Assembly: GCA_964035015.1 (NCBI GenBank)
Contig: OZ036013.1
Span: 9,371,366-9,435,365, forward strand
Direction: 5' to 3'
DNA length: 64,000 bases
From: Corallium rubrum
Taxonomy: Eukaryota; Cnidaria; Anthozoa; Scleralcyonacea; Coralliidae
Positions within the stretch are counted from its first letter, which is position 1, and each line of letters begins with the position of its first letter. The translations under genes were made by a program, and so were the position numbers. The notes beneath the pieces were generated by a model that worked only from the letters and a program-made list of their open reading frames with translations, did not search any database and was not told where the DNA came from. Below are positions 45,028 to 53,961 of this stretch, one piece after another.

Positions 45028-46711
45028 TTATTTTTTTGAAGTTTTCTTTTTTGGCAAAGGCTCTTCACTCACATTAAACCACTTGCTTCTCTTTCCAGAA
45101 TGCCGTCCAGTCACATTTACTTCAGCTGCTGGGGCAGCATCTCTAAGAGTGGCAATCCTTAAATCATTGTAACCAAATTCAGCAGCTGATGGGTTATCAC
45201 TTCTCCTTCCTTGTGCACGCTGGTAGCCAAAGTATCCTTCTAGGTCGTCCTGACAAAATCGCTCTGTCAGCACAAATTCAAATGCTTCACCTAACAAGAA
45301 CTTGGTTAGACTAATGACTGATGTGACTGTCATCTTCAGTCCATTGAATGTCTGGATGCTCATAAACATTCGACCTCTGTCATCAGCTGAAAAATCTCCT
45401 TGTCTTACCTGGGTTGATGCTCTCCAATCTTTCAAGTACTTCAGGAATGTGTTTTGAAGCCAGTCAAAACGGTTATCATCAGTGCTCCTGTATGGGGCCA
45501 ACAAAGAATTACGCTTCCTGAGATGCTCAGAGGTTAACGAACATTCATGCAATCAAAAAAGTCATTCATCATCTTGCATAGCTTAGCCGTTTCACTTGCT
45601 TCCCCTGTTGAGTAGTGGCGTTGAAGAGCTAGGGCAACTGTATTGCTCAACACTTGGACAGCTAGACTGACCTTCATCTTCGAAAACGATTGAAGAACAA
45701 TATGACCTGCAGTCAGCTTTGGCAACTGATGTAAACCAGAGTCTAGATCTGAGTGATATAACTTTGCAATGTGGTCCCAAACCATGTACTTGTCATTGTT
45801 CCACATGCAACGGGTACGCTTGCCACTACCTGAATTAAAAAGACAATTTCTTGTTGTCTTTATCAAATGAGGGGCATCAGAAAAAAAGTAGATCTTCCTG
45901 GTGGGAGCAAAGAGGTTTTTTGTGCAAGTTATCACATCCCCATGGTCTGGTTCAGCTAGATCGGCATGAAGATTATAGAAGAGGCGATTAGGCGAAGCTC
46001 CATCACATACAGCAGCACAAACCCAGAGGTTGCACACCAACTCCAGAACAGATACTGCTTTCCAAAACAAAGGCATGATCTGATAGGATGTTACATCCTT
46101 GGTTAGGAAGTAAGCAAGAGCATATTTAAGGTCAGTAGCAGCACCTCTCACAAAAAATAACAGAGCATGTGAAGCCAAGTCAGAAGAACCAGAACTACTC
46201 ATGTTCAGGATAGGGACAGTATGCCTTATGATGCTGCTGGATCCTTGGCTGGAAAAAGGATCTTCACAGATGGAGTTGGTCAGTTTATTCTTGACAAGAC
46301 CCTCACAAATTTTGGCTTCTTCCAAAGTGGACATCATGGTGGAAATGGTGGTAAACTGTAAAGATCGCTTAGTATCTTTGTAAATAAAATGATTATCTGG
46401 GAGCAACCAATTATAGACAGCAACAGAAAAATTGAGTCCAGAAGCAACAGATAATGATAATTTAGGAAGGGCATAAATTGGGTGTAAGAACTCGAAAACT
46501 ACACTGTCTGTCTCTTCAGTTTTACACCACCCAACCATCTTCACATTAAAGATCTTCGTTCTAAACTGTTTCAGATTCTTGTATACCACAGGCATGTCGA
46601 TTTCCTGACGAACTAGCTCTCGTCTCGGTGTTACTGGAGTCGGAGTAACACTTTTTACTGGCAAATTCAACGTGGGCACTGCAGCACGAACTAATCTTTT
46701 ACGAGTAGAAA
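45028..46711 (-). pseudogene. P-element transposase, catalytic exon (one frameshift)
   Basis: The exon starts after TACCTTTTTAG (46712) and joins the THAP exon in phase 1. N-terminal part: EEAKICEGLV, the place of the first catalytic Asp in relatives, where this copy has Glu. Then VCDGASPNRLFYNL (second Asp), FFSDAPHLIKTTRNCL, HIAKLYHSDLDSGLHQLPKL and a KMKVSLAVQVLSNTVALAL helix. Near 45545 the frame must shift by one base (..FFDCMNVR to SLTSEHLRKRN). It continues through WLQNTFLKYLKDW and LTERFCQDDLEGYFGYQR (final catalytic Glu block), GRRSDNPSAAEFGYNDLR and a lysine-rich end. The order is that of P/THAP9 transposases, a GTP-dependent DDE family acting in the nucleus. The C-terminal TGYV..RGGL block seen in relatives is absent here and present in the opposite-strand gene. 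Confidence 0.85.
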
Positions 46712-46959
46712 CTAAAAAGGTATAGAAACATGCTTTGGTACGCGCTCTTTTATTCGATATGCTCGTTAAACCACAGCACTTCACAACAGATATTAATTTA
46801 CATATATAATTAAGATACAAAAACATAATAAATTCAGAGACAACTGCTTATAAATAACTACAGAGCGCTATTGTCTAATATATTTTAAATGCTGATTATC
46901 TGCCGCTAAAAGCTTGCGCGCACATCTAATTTCACTCGTGTATTAAAAGATACACTTAC

Positions 46960-47191
46960 CAAGTTCAACTTCTTCTGTCTTGAAATGTTTTTCGCAAACA
47001 TACAAGGTAAGATTATCAATCTGTTGTCTTAAACCCTTGTCCACCACACGGTCTTTCGTGACAACATTGATCCACGCCTGGCGAGTTTCTTTCAATAACT
47101 CATCTTTCCCTTGCGGAATTCGAAAAATACCAACGCCAGTATGCTTCTTACTTGTTCCGCAACCAAATATGGAACAGTTTGCTCCGGGCAT
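46960..47191 (-). CDS. P-element transposase, THAP-domain exon
   Basis: ATG at 47191 gives MPGANCSIFGCGTSKKHTGV, then IFRIPQGKDELLKETRQAWI and later LYVCEKHFKTEEVEL. This is the C2CH zinc signature of a THAP domain (C-X4-C, about 50 residues, C-X2-H), which in P elements binds sites near the TIRs. The exon ends at CTTG/GTAAGTG (46960/46959), phase 1, matching the next exon. The open frame extends upstream into the TIR and BEL flank, but this ATG is the first with the conserved MPG..C start. Confidence 0.9.
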
Positions 47192-47370
47192 CTTGGTAAA
47201 ATCGCTCAAAAGAGGAATTTCGTGAGTTTTCGTCCACGGATCGCCGAGTAAACACTGTAAGCTAATACGCTCTAATGCACTATATTTACCACGTGACAGC
47301 CCTGAAAAGCATAATTTCTCACGTGACCCGGCCTTCCAAACCCCGTGGGTTATATTAACTATGACATAGC

Positions 47371-48360
47371 GAACCGCCACTCGATATTCTTTACCGCTAG
47401 GTAACTGAAGAGGTCGTCGTCTTTACGTAGCCTGGTCAGCCACTTCCCCGTTGCCTTGAAAGTTTGCGCATTGTCGCTCACCATTAAACTTGGTGACCCT
47501 CTTCTTGCTACGAATTCCTTTAGCCCTCTTTTGAATTCATCTACTGTCATGTCCTTGCAGGCTCTCAAATGAACTGCTCTCGTACTGGTGCAAGTGTACA
47601 ATGCAATATATGCTTTACCCGTTTACTCTTCCCAGATTTGTAGTATAGAGTGGACCAGCAAAGTCCACTCCTGTTACACTAAACGGCTCTGTGAACTCCG
47701 TCCGAAAGTAGGGTAGGGCTGCTGTTTTCGGACCTTGCCACACATTCATCCGATGCCTTTTGCGGTGTTCGAATGTACGTCGTACAGACTTGACTTGTGA
47801 CCTCAGCTTTGGGATCCAGAATTTTTCTCTGACTTGGCACATGGTAGCAGAAACTCCCCCATGCAACGTTTGAAGATGGCAGTGCTCGATAATATGTCTC
47901 GCTAACGTTGTTTTCTGTGGGATAAAGACAGGGTTGTTTCCTTGAATTCTTCCGTCGCCTCTCACCACTCCGTCTCTGTCGTTTCCAAGCATCATGTCAG
48001 TTGTCATTTCGTTCGTTGCTTGTGTGATTCTAATCCAAATCTCTCCTGCTTTCAAGATTTCTGATCTTGTAAGAGGCCCGTCTCTCTTTTGCCCACGACA
48101 ACCATCGATAAACCGCTTAACATAGGCCGTTCTTAGTAAAATTCTCCAATATTTAGCGCTGTTCAGAATTCTTTCGGCCCATTACTTTTTAGCCTCTTCG
48201 GTTATCACGTCTCATGCCATAAGCATCGATTCCTGGCTCTGCTTTTGGCCATTTTCCGATTTGACTTCGTCCGTCTCTGAAATGTCAGATTGAGTCGGTC
48301 AACTTGACTCATTTAAAAGTCAATTCGGTCCCTTGAACCACAAGGGTCCGAGGTTACTCG
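47371..48360 (-). pseudogene. BEL/Pao element 2, integrase part of pol
   Basis: From about 48060 to 47610: GRIQGNNPVFIPQKTTLAR, HCHLQTLHGGVSATMCQVRE (integrase zinc region, HH..; the usual CC pair is degraded to RRTFEHR), then TGVDFAGPLY, the first core Asp. After a stop, 47601-47371 gives STRAVHLRACKDMTVDEF, LMVSDNAQTFKATGKWL (second core Asp) and NIEWRFAM, where the P element begins. Upstream (48360-48060) decays and no reverse transcriptase remains. Confidence 0.85.
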
Positions 48361-48449
48361 GCGAAGATCCCCTTGTCCCATGATCACTTGGAATCTCAGC
48401 TGATGGTACATACTTCCACTTTGAATTACTCAGTTAGTTAGATATTTAC

Positions 48450-50117
48450 TAGAAATACATCATCGCGACAACCCCTCGCCCACTTTTAATATATACATTT
48501 TTGTAAACCACCCCCACCACCATCACCACCACCACACGCACTTTCTGGTTGTTGTTGGGGTTTTTTTTGTATTTAAGTCTATTATAGTTTTTTTATTTTT
48601 ATATTTAGTCTATTATACCTTTAGTATGCAATAATTTAACAGCCTGAAAATTTTTGAATAGAAAGAGAGAAACAAACCAGTATAACATCAAAGAAAATTC
48701 ATTGGCAAAGTTCATCTGTGGTCATGTATTGACACACCATACAAAGAGCATATAAAGTCAATATTAAAAAAGAAACAACGAGATGAACCAAATAACAAAT
48801 TTTCATTCAAAATAGATAATAGTGGAAACTACACACAATGCCACGTCCTAGCGTCCAAAGACAACTGTAGACAAGAATATTATTTATATTGCATGATTTT
48901 CTTTTTCAAGACTCAGCTAAACTGGTAAATATGAATCTCTTACCGTTGAACTTCTTCTGCTTTTGTCACCACAAACACTGCCAATTCAGTCTATACTCTT
49001 TTCAGAACTCACGACATTTTTTGTCACGATTGTTTTTCTCCTTCCGTTTCTTACTTTTTCTGCGACCAGGCATCATTCAGTTCTCTTCAAGATCTAAAAA
49101 GCCGTTTGTTTCAAACTGATTTCTTCATCATTACTAGAAATATGGGACATTTTGCGGCTGCGTTCGGGCAGCGGCTAATCGCTTCATAATAGCATTCAAT
49201 TTCATATTGATACGTTGCGTAATATGTACAATATTCGCAATATATTGACAATATTGGCTCTGTTATTGAAAGGAAATGGTCTGGGAACTAGTTTTGTTTT
49301 GTGTCCTGTCTTGTGAACAAGAAACATGGCTGCTTCGCGAGAGTTCAGCGAGTATAAGTCTTTTAATGGTCGTTTTGTCTATATCTGAAACCGAAGACCT
49401 TCGTCTTAAATACCACCCGCGGACCGCTCAAAAGCGTTCGAAAAGCATGATATTCAAAGGCTTTTGGAAGTATTTTGTCGTAGATACAGGAGAACTTTTC
49501 CGAGCCGTATCAATAGAGTGAAGTCTTCCGAATTTATCGCGAGGTCCGCACTTTGCATCGCCCGTAATGTTGTCGGTCTATTTGGCCAAAATCTAGGACC
49601 ACTTTCCTAAGATTAATATGGCGTACATATAGAAAAGCGAATCTGGACGGAAAATACGTCGAGCTGGGGAAGTATCTAGACGTCGAGGTAGGGGAATCTT
49701 TTTAGCCGATAAAGGTAGCTCAGTCATTGCTGAAGACATATCGAGGTCCGCAACTCAGGAATATAATCTGCAATTGGGTATAATTGTCATTCTTGTGTAT
49801 GCTCTGTGTTATTCCTAGTTGATTTTTCGCAGCCATAATGCGTGTTGTGCGCACGCGCGTCGCCATCTTGTCCCATATTTCTGGTAATGTCATTCTCCCT
49901 CGAGTTAAAGTAGAATACACCAGAGCAGGATTCTTTACAGGCTTTGGCCACGGTCTTCGTCGTAACAGTTACCAGTACCCTGCTATCGGAACTGCGAAAG
50001 TTGCGGATTTGTTGACATACATATATATAAACATCTCGTAGAATTTCTTTCCCACTTGCGTGTAAGTTCGCGTGTAAGTGAACTCCACGCGTGTCGAGAT
50101 TAGCACCCTCACCCGGG
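48450..50117 (-). repeat. Dispersed repeat R, copy B
   Basis: Reverse-orientation partner of 16018-17311. It lacks the mariner-like MITE found in copy A and contains a 761-bp TIR element (49129-49889) that copy A lacks. Outer words are GACAACCCCTCGCCCAC (left) and CACGCGTGTCGAGATTAGCA (right). Confidence 0.72.
49129..49889. mobile_element. TIR element with 4-bp target duplication
   Basis: The TIRs are CATTACTAGAAATATGGGAC and its inverted partner GTCCCATATTTCTGGTAATG. TCAT is duplicated at 49125-49128 and 49890-49893. Copy A of repeat R (GAACGATGAAGAAAT, about 16353) has the target once and no insert. The internal ORFs have no recognisable domain. Superfamily not assigned. Confidence 0.82.
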
Positions 50118-50393
50118 CTCGTGCAACGTGTGATTCGTTACAACTGGAAAAAGCGTGAGCTGAGATTTGAGAAATCAACATTATTTGTTGTTTAGTGATT
50201 TATGATTTCCCTCTTCCTTCATTACTTACTTGTATCCCAAATTTTATTAAATTGTGAATAAAGCTAGTCTAAAATTTATTATTCAATAACTATCTTGTAT
50301 TTTTCCTTGTATTAAGGTGAATTCAGAATCAGAAATCGAGATAATTTATTGAATAGCCTCCAGAAACCATTGATAAAATTGCTATATAATTGG

Positions 50394-50398
<5 letters not shown>
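50118..50398. other. Intergenic DNA
   Basis: AT-rich; nothing recognised. Confidence 0.4.

Positions 50399-50482
<84 letters not shown>
50399..50482. repeat. (TA)n microsatellite
   Basis: About 41 uninterrupted units. Confidence 0.96.
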
Positions 50483-50484
<2 letters not shown>

Positions 50485-50542
50485 GATATTAGGTGTTACT
50501 CCGAGTGACGAACCATACCGCACAAGTAGGTTCAAGTAGGTT

Positions 50543-50619
50543 CTTGGTCCAGCTGGGATTCAAACCCGCGACCTTCGGTTTACTAGTCCAATGCTCTACC
50601 GACTGAGCTACAGGTCAAG
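50543..50619 (-). tRNA. tRNA-like sequence (probable SINE head)
   Basis: Minus strand: A box TAGCTCAGTCGGTAGAGCA, anticodon loop CTAGTAA (AGT, Thr-like) and B box GGTCGCGGGTTTGAATCCC. The acceptor arm CTTGACC/GGACCAAG pairs imperfectly. A tail (GAACCTACTTG twice, then GTGCGGTATGGTTCG) and a TA tract follow, so a tRNA-derived SINE is more likely than a tRNA gene. It lies just downstream of the Penelope ORF in the same orientation. Confidence 0.55.
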
Positions 50620-50639
50620 TTGGGAGCTGGTGGTCGAAT

Positions 50640-52288
50640 GATGTACTTGGGTTATTTGATATTTTGAAACAGATATTAGTTTCTTCAATATCGAGACGTT
50701 AGTCTTTATACATATAGATTTAGAAGAATTATTATGGGACAATGAACTCGGGTGGAGAATAGCTCGGAAACAATACATGCATTCATGGCTTTGTTGCGCT
50801 GTTTGCGCGGAATTTGTTTCGATGACGACATTGACTGATAATTTCTGCTCTTTTGTTGAGTAAACAATTCTTGTTTTTATCTTTCAAAATATAAAATTTT
50901 TCTTCTAAACATAAATTACATCGTTTTGAACCTCCCGTGTACGAAATGGAATGTTTTAAAATTTGCCAATTAATACTAAAATCCTTATTGTTTTCTTTCA
51001 ATGCCGAAATATATTTCGAAAGTTCGGTGTCGTTTGCATGCTTTTTATGCTGAAAAGATTTAGTGTGGTTGGCCAATCGCTCTTTGAATGTGGTTGAAGT
51101 CATGCCAATGTAATTCTTGATCGTGTTTGTGTTGTTTACTGTGACTGTTGCTTTGTATATTATGTCCCTAGTCATGCATTGTTTTCTAAGTGGACAATTC
51201 GTGTTTTTCTTACAATTGCAACTGCTAGTGTCCTTATCCTGTGGCATGTTATTCCTAGATATGTGTGCATTGTGTTTAGTGATTATTGACTTAACATTGT
51301 TCATGCAGCTGTAACTTACTTTGACTGTGTTTCTGTTAAAAATCTTATGGAGCTTGTGGTGTGGTGGGAAGTGCTTGTCAATTAGGTTTAGGAAATTACG
51401 TCCTATGTTTGTGCTTACACTCTTGCTAAAAGGTGGGTTGAACCAAGTGATGTTGCGTTGCCTATTCCTGCGTGGTTGCTGTGCTGTGTGTTGAGTGTAG
51501 CTAAGATCATGATCAAAGTTGCTGTGCCTAAGTGCGTTCTGATGTATGGGTGAAGATTCATGAAAAACTTGTTCATCTGATGAGAGAAGTGCAATGCGCT
51601 TGTTGATTGATGTAGGTAACTGTCTTGTGATGCTTGGTGGGTGGTTAGAGTGCTTATTTATGTAAAGCGGATCGTCATTGGGCTTCCTATAGGGCCTATA
51701 ATTTCCATTGTTAAGGTCGAAAGTTACATCTAAAAAGTTTACTATGCGTAAATTTGATTCGGCGGTAATTTTTAGGTCAAACTGCTCGAAAATTTTGTGG
51801 AGTTCTTTCCTTGTTTTGTCTGCTAAACGTGCTGATTTACTTTTTATAATAGCTAAACCGTCATCTCTATATAGGCCAATGCTTTCTTTGCCAAATTTCT
51901 TACTTAGGTGATTTAAAATGAAAAGGCCTACTAACTCACAAACTTCCGCGCCGTCGAAACAACCCATGGTAACGTCAAACAAACTATTGCTATCTTTTTT
52001 TATCCATGAAATTCCGGTGTTGAAAAGGAGAGATTTTCTAGCGTGTTTTATTATTGAAATGTTGTTTTCAGTTATAGTAGCCAAATTCGAAGCCCAAGAT
52101 AATGCTTGGTCCAATAGTTTTTTAGAAATTGACGGATAGAAATCGACAATGTCAAACGAAATAAAACTATGTCTGTCCTTATCTTTTATATTGCCAAACC
52201 ACTCAATTACTTGTTTTGTATTTCTCCATTGGTTTAAATTCAGCTTTTGTCTCAAATTAGAATTAATTTTGTCCAAAATCACCTTACT
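50640..52288 (-). mobile_element. Penelope-like element, 5'-truncated
   Basis: The ORF 52282-50783 plus a 3' region of about 140 bp. The 5' break falls at the end of the BEL/Pao integrase frame, with no spacer, around 52284-52290. The 3' limit is set only by the tRNA-like sequence and TA tract. Confidence 0.8.
50783..52282 (-). CDS. Penelope-like reverse transcriptase with GIY-YIG endonuclease (N-terminally truncated)
   Basis: The 499-residue frame starts inside the reverse transcriptase palm. SFISFDIVDFYPSISKKL holds the first catalytic Asp. ESIGLYRDDGLAI is the RDD version of the second Asp pair, and ITAESNLRIVNFLDVTFDL follows, as in telomerase-related Penelope enzymes. The linker has C.C..NTNCPLRKQC cysteines. 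The C-terminus has NYIGMTSTTFKERLANHTKS and LSKYI..L, the GIY-YIG nuclease core. Family role: nicking and target-primed reverse transcription in the nucleus. The first RT blocks are missing, so this copy cannot be complete; the remaining frame has no stop or shift, suggesting recent insertion. The codon at 52282 is not a natural start. Confidence 0.92.
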   Translation of the reverse strand: MILDKINSNLRQKLNLNQWRNTKQVIEWFGNIKDKDRHSFISFDIVDFYPSISKKLLDQALSWASNLATITENNISIIKHARKSLLFNTGISWIKKDSNSLFDVTMGCFDGAEVCELVGLFILNHLSKKFGKESIGLYRDDGLAIIKSKSARLADKTRKELHKIFEQFDLKITAESNLRIVNFLDVTFDLNNGNYRPYRKPNDDPLYINKHSNHPPSITRQLPTSINKRIALLSSDEQVFHESSPIHQNALRHSNFDHDLSYTQHTAQQPRRNRQRNITWFNPPFSKSVSTNIGRNFLNLIDKHFPPHHKLHKIFNRNTVKVSYSCMNNVKSIITKHNAHISRNNMPQDKDTSSCNCKKNTNCPLRKQCMTRDIIYKATVTVNNTNTIKNYIGMTSTTFKERLANHTKSFQHKKHANDTELSKYISALKENNKDFSINWQILKHSISYTGGSKRCNLCLEEKFYILKDKNKNCLLNKRAEIISQCRHRNKFRANSATKP

Positions 52289-52745
52289 TTGGCGTCTTGT
52301 GGACGAGGCTGTGACGTTCCCTCAAGGCGGTCAAATACTCACGCTGCCATCGCTTCCACAGGTTATTCTTGCAGGTGATCAGATGTTTCGCGAGTTTGCG
52401 GAGTTCCTTCTCTTCAATTCTCCACGGCTCTTCCTCCGGCAACTGGTTCGTGCGTTGGAATAGGAAAGTCGTAGGAGTTAAAGTGGGCAACTGTATGTCG
52501 TCTTCTATGTAGCTTAAGGGGCGTCGATTTATCTGTATTTCCACGTCAAGCAGGACTTCGCTCAGCTCGGACCAGGTCAGCGTAGCTCCACCAATAACCT
52601 TGTACATTGCAGACTTGACTATTCCGATCAGCCGTTCGAACTGTCCTCCCCACCATGGGCTCGACTCAGGTTGAACTTCCAGGTGACATCGTGTTGTTGT
52701 AATAGGCCCTGCACGCGCTCGTCCTTTTGCACTCGCTTCAACCAC
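52284..52745 (-). pseudogene. BEL/Pao 1 integrase C-terminal region
   Basis: SSPWWGGQFERLIGIVKSAM begins the part after the third catalytic residue (the Glu of QFERL). It is followed by EIQINRRPLSYIEDD and the W..R..YL.ALRERH conserved end (DUF5641-like). It overlaps the core ORF out of frame, so at least one frameshift separates them. The normal basic tail and stop are replaced by the Penelope junction. Confidence 0.85.
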
Positions 52746-53536
52746 TTGGCTGCCTTCACGAATGTCGCACCATTATCGGAATAAATCACATTAGGACGCC
52801 CTCGTCTTGCGATGAGTCGTTTGAGGCATGGAATGAAGGTGGTTGTTTCTAGGTTGTGAACCAATTCCAAGTGTATGGCTCTCGATAGACTGCACGAGAA
52901 GATCACAAGGTAACTCTTTCCTCCACGTTGGTTGTTTGCCTTGTAACGAATTGGGCCCGCAAAATCGGTTCCAATGACTTCGAATGCCGCTCCACCCTGG
53001 GTACGATCTGTAGGTAGTTTCCCTGGCGGTGGTTTCGCTATTGGTACTGCTGTGAACCGTTTACACCCCGGGCAGTCTGATCTGATGGCTTTTACCACTT
53101 GTCGGAGAGTCGGAACCCAGTAAGTTTCTCGCACCGCCGCCATAGTTAGAAGGACGCCCCCATGCAAGGTTTCGACATGAGTTCGCTGTACGAGCTTCTT
53201 GGTGAACGTTGAGTCAGCTGGTAGATACACTGGGTGTTTTCCTTGAATTCTTCCGTGGCATTCGAAGATTCCATCTGCATTCTGGACTTGGTTGAGCGTT
53301 TGACTGGTCTGCGCAAAGCGAGGTGTCCGAGAATCTTTTTCGTGGACTCTTTTTATCCACCAATTCTTTGTTTCACGCAGGTCTTCGGATGTCAAGGGGC
53401 CTTTGCGCGCTCGGTTGGTGGTAAAACGACGCACCCAGGCTTGAACACGCAGCGCTCGAAGAAGGTCGTGACGCACGAGGAGCTGCTCGAACTCGTTCAC
53501 CGGCACATCGGGTTTTCGTTGTGCTAGGCTCAGCAC
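52628..53536 (-). CDS. BEL/Pao 1 integrase zinc-binding and catalytic core
   Basis: HVETLHGGVLLTMAAVRETY and CPGCKR form the HHCC zinc module. VIGTDFAGPIRY carries the first core Asp and VIYSDNGATFVKAAKWL the second. LSRAIHLELV lies between them. The N-terminal helix region (LSLAQRKPDVP) links in frame overlap to the RNase H ORF. The protein would join cDNA ends to chromosomal DNA. Confidence 0.9.
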   Translation of the reverse strand: MLSLAQRKPDVPVNEFEQLLVRHDLLRALRVQAWVRRFTTNRARKGPLTSEDLRETKNWWIKRVHEKDSRTPRFAQTSQTLNQVQNADGIFECHGRIQGKHPVYLPADSTFTKKLVQRTHVETLHGGVLLTMAAVRETYWVPTLRQVVKAIRSDCPGCKRFTAVPIAKPPPGKLPTDRTQGGAAFEVIGTDFAGPIRYKANNQRGGKSYLVIFSCSLSRAIHLELVHNLETTTFIPCLKRLIARRGRPNVIYSDNGATFVKAAKWLKRVQKDERVQGLLQQHDVTWKFNLSRAHGGEDSSNG

Positions 53537-53961
53537 ATCTTCGATGATTTCGCTTCAGCCTCGGAGCCTTGCGATTTCACTGCGACAGGGTTTTCTGGCC
53601 ACCGGTTGGGATCTCGCAACCACGCTGGTCCGTTCCACCACAGCTCGGAATTTGTCACATGACCCCCGCGGCTGGCGACGTCGGCTGGATTTTCGCTGGT
53701 GGGTACGTGCCTCCACTGGATTTGGGGGTGATCTCTTATCTTCTTCACCCGGTTTTCCACGAACTGTCGATACCGTCCGTTTCCCAGAATCCAATGGAGC
53801 GCCACGGTACTGTCTAGCCACCCGTGAATGGTCGGCTTGGGTAGATCTTTCAGTGCGTTGGCAACGTTTACAACCAAATTGGTGGCCATATGGGCGCTGA
53901 CCAGTTCCAATCGAGGTATTGTTAAACTTCTCTTGGCAAGTCGGGCTTTGGCTGCAACCAA
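53530..53961 (-). CDS. BEL/Pao 1 RNase H, C-terminal part
   Basis: SLTIPRLELVSAHMATNLV has the conserved Glu, WLDSTVALHWI the Asp, and WRHVPTSENPADVASRG the final Asp. The start of the domain (FGDASIHGVGGAVYS) is at the end of the preceding ORF in another frame, so one shift lies near 53950. Confidence 0.9.
   Translation of the reverse strand: MVAAKARLAKRSLTIPRLELVSAHMATNLVVNVANALKDLPKPTIHGWLDSTVALHWILGNGRYRQFVENRVKKIRDHPQIQWRHVPTSENPADVASRGGHVTNSELWWNGPAWLRDPNRWPENPVAVKSQGSEAEAKSSKMC

Larger units (their letters stand above)
41301..47362. mobile_element. P element (THAP transposase), 6.06 kb, with a second convergent gene
   Basis: GACATAGC is duplicated exactly at 41293-41300 and 47363-47370. 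The TIRs begin CATAGTTAATATAACCC and the right end is the reverse complement (GGGTTATATTAACTAT(G)); about 35 bp match, through CACGGGGTTTGGAAGGCCGG. CACGTGAC words follow at both ends. On the minus strand it carries a two-exon THAP/P transposase. On the plus strand it carries a three-exon C2H2 gene. A minisatellite lies between the 3' ends. It sits in the integrase reading frame of a BEL/Pao element. Confidence 0.9.

Noticed and set aside
51508..51560. CTGATGAG hammerhead-like word in the Penelope ORF
   Set aside because: It is inside coding sequence with no matching GAAA box or stems.
53537..53900. Plus-strand and alternate-frame ORFs over the BEL pol (also 54062-54349 and 56143-57102)
   Set aside because: Shadows of the minus-strand pol and gag, which carry the conserved motifs.
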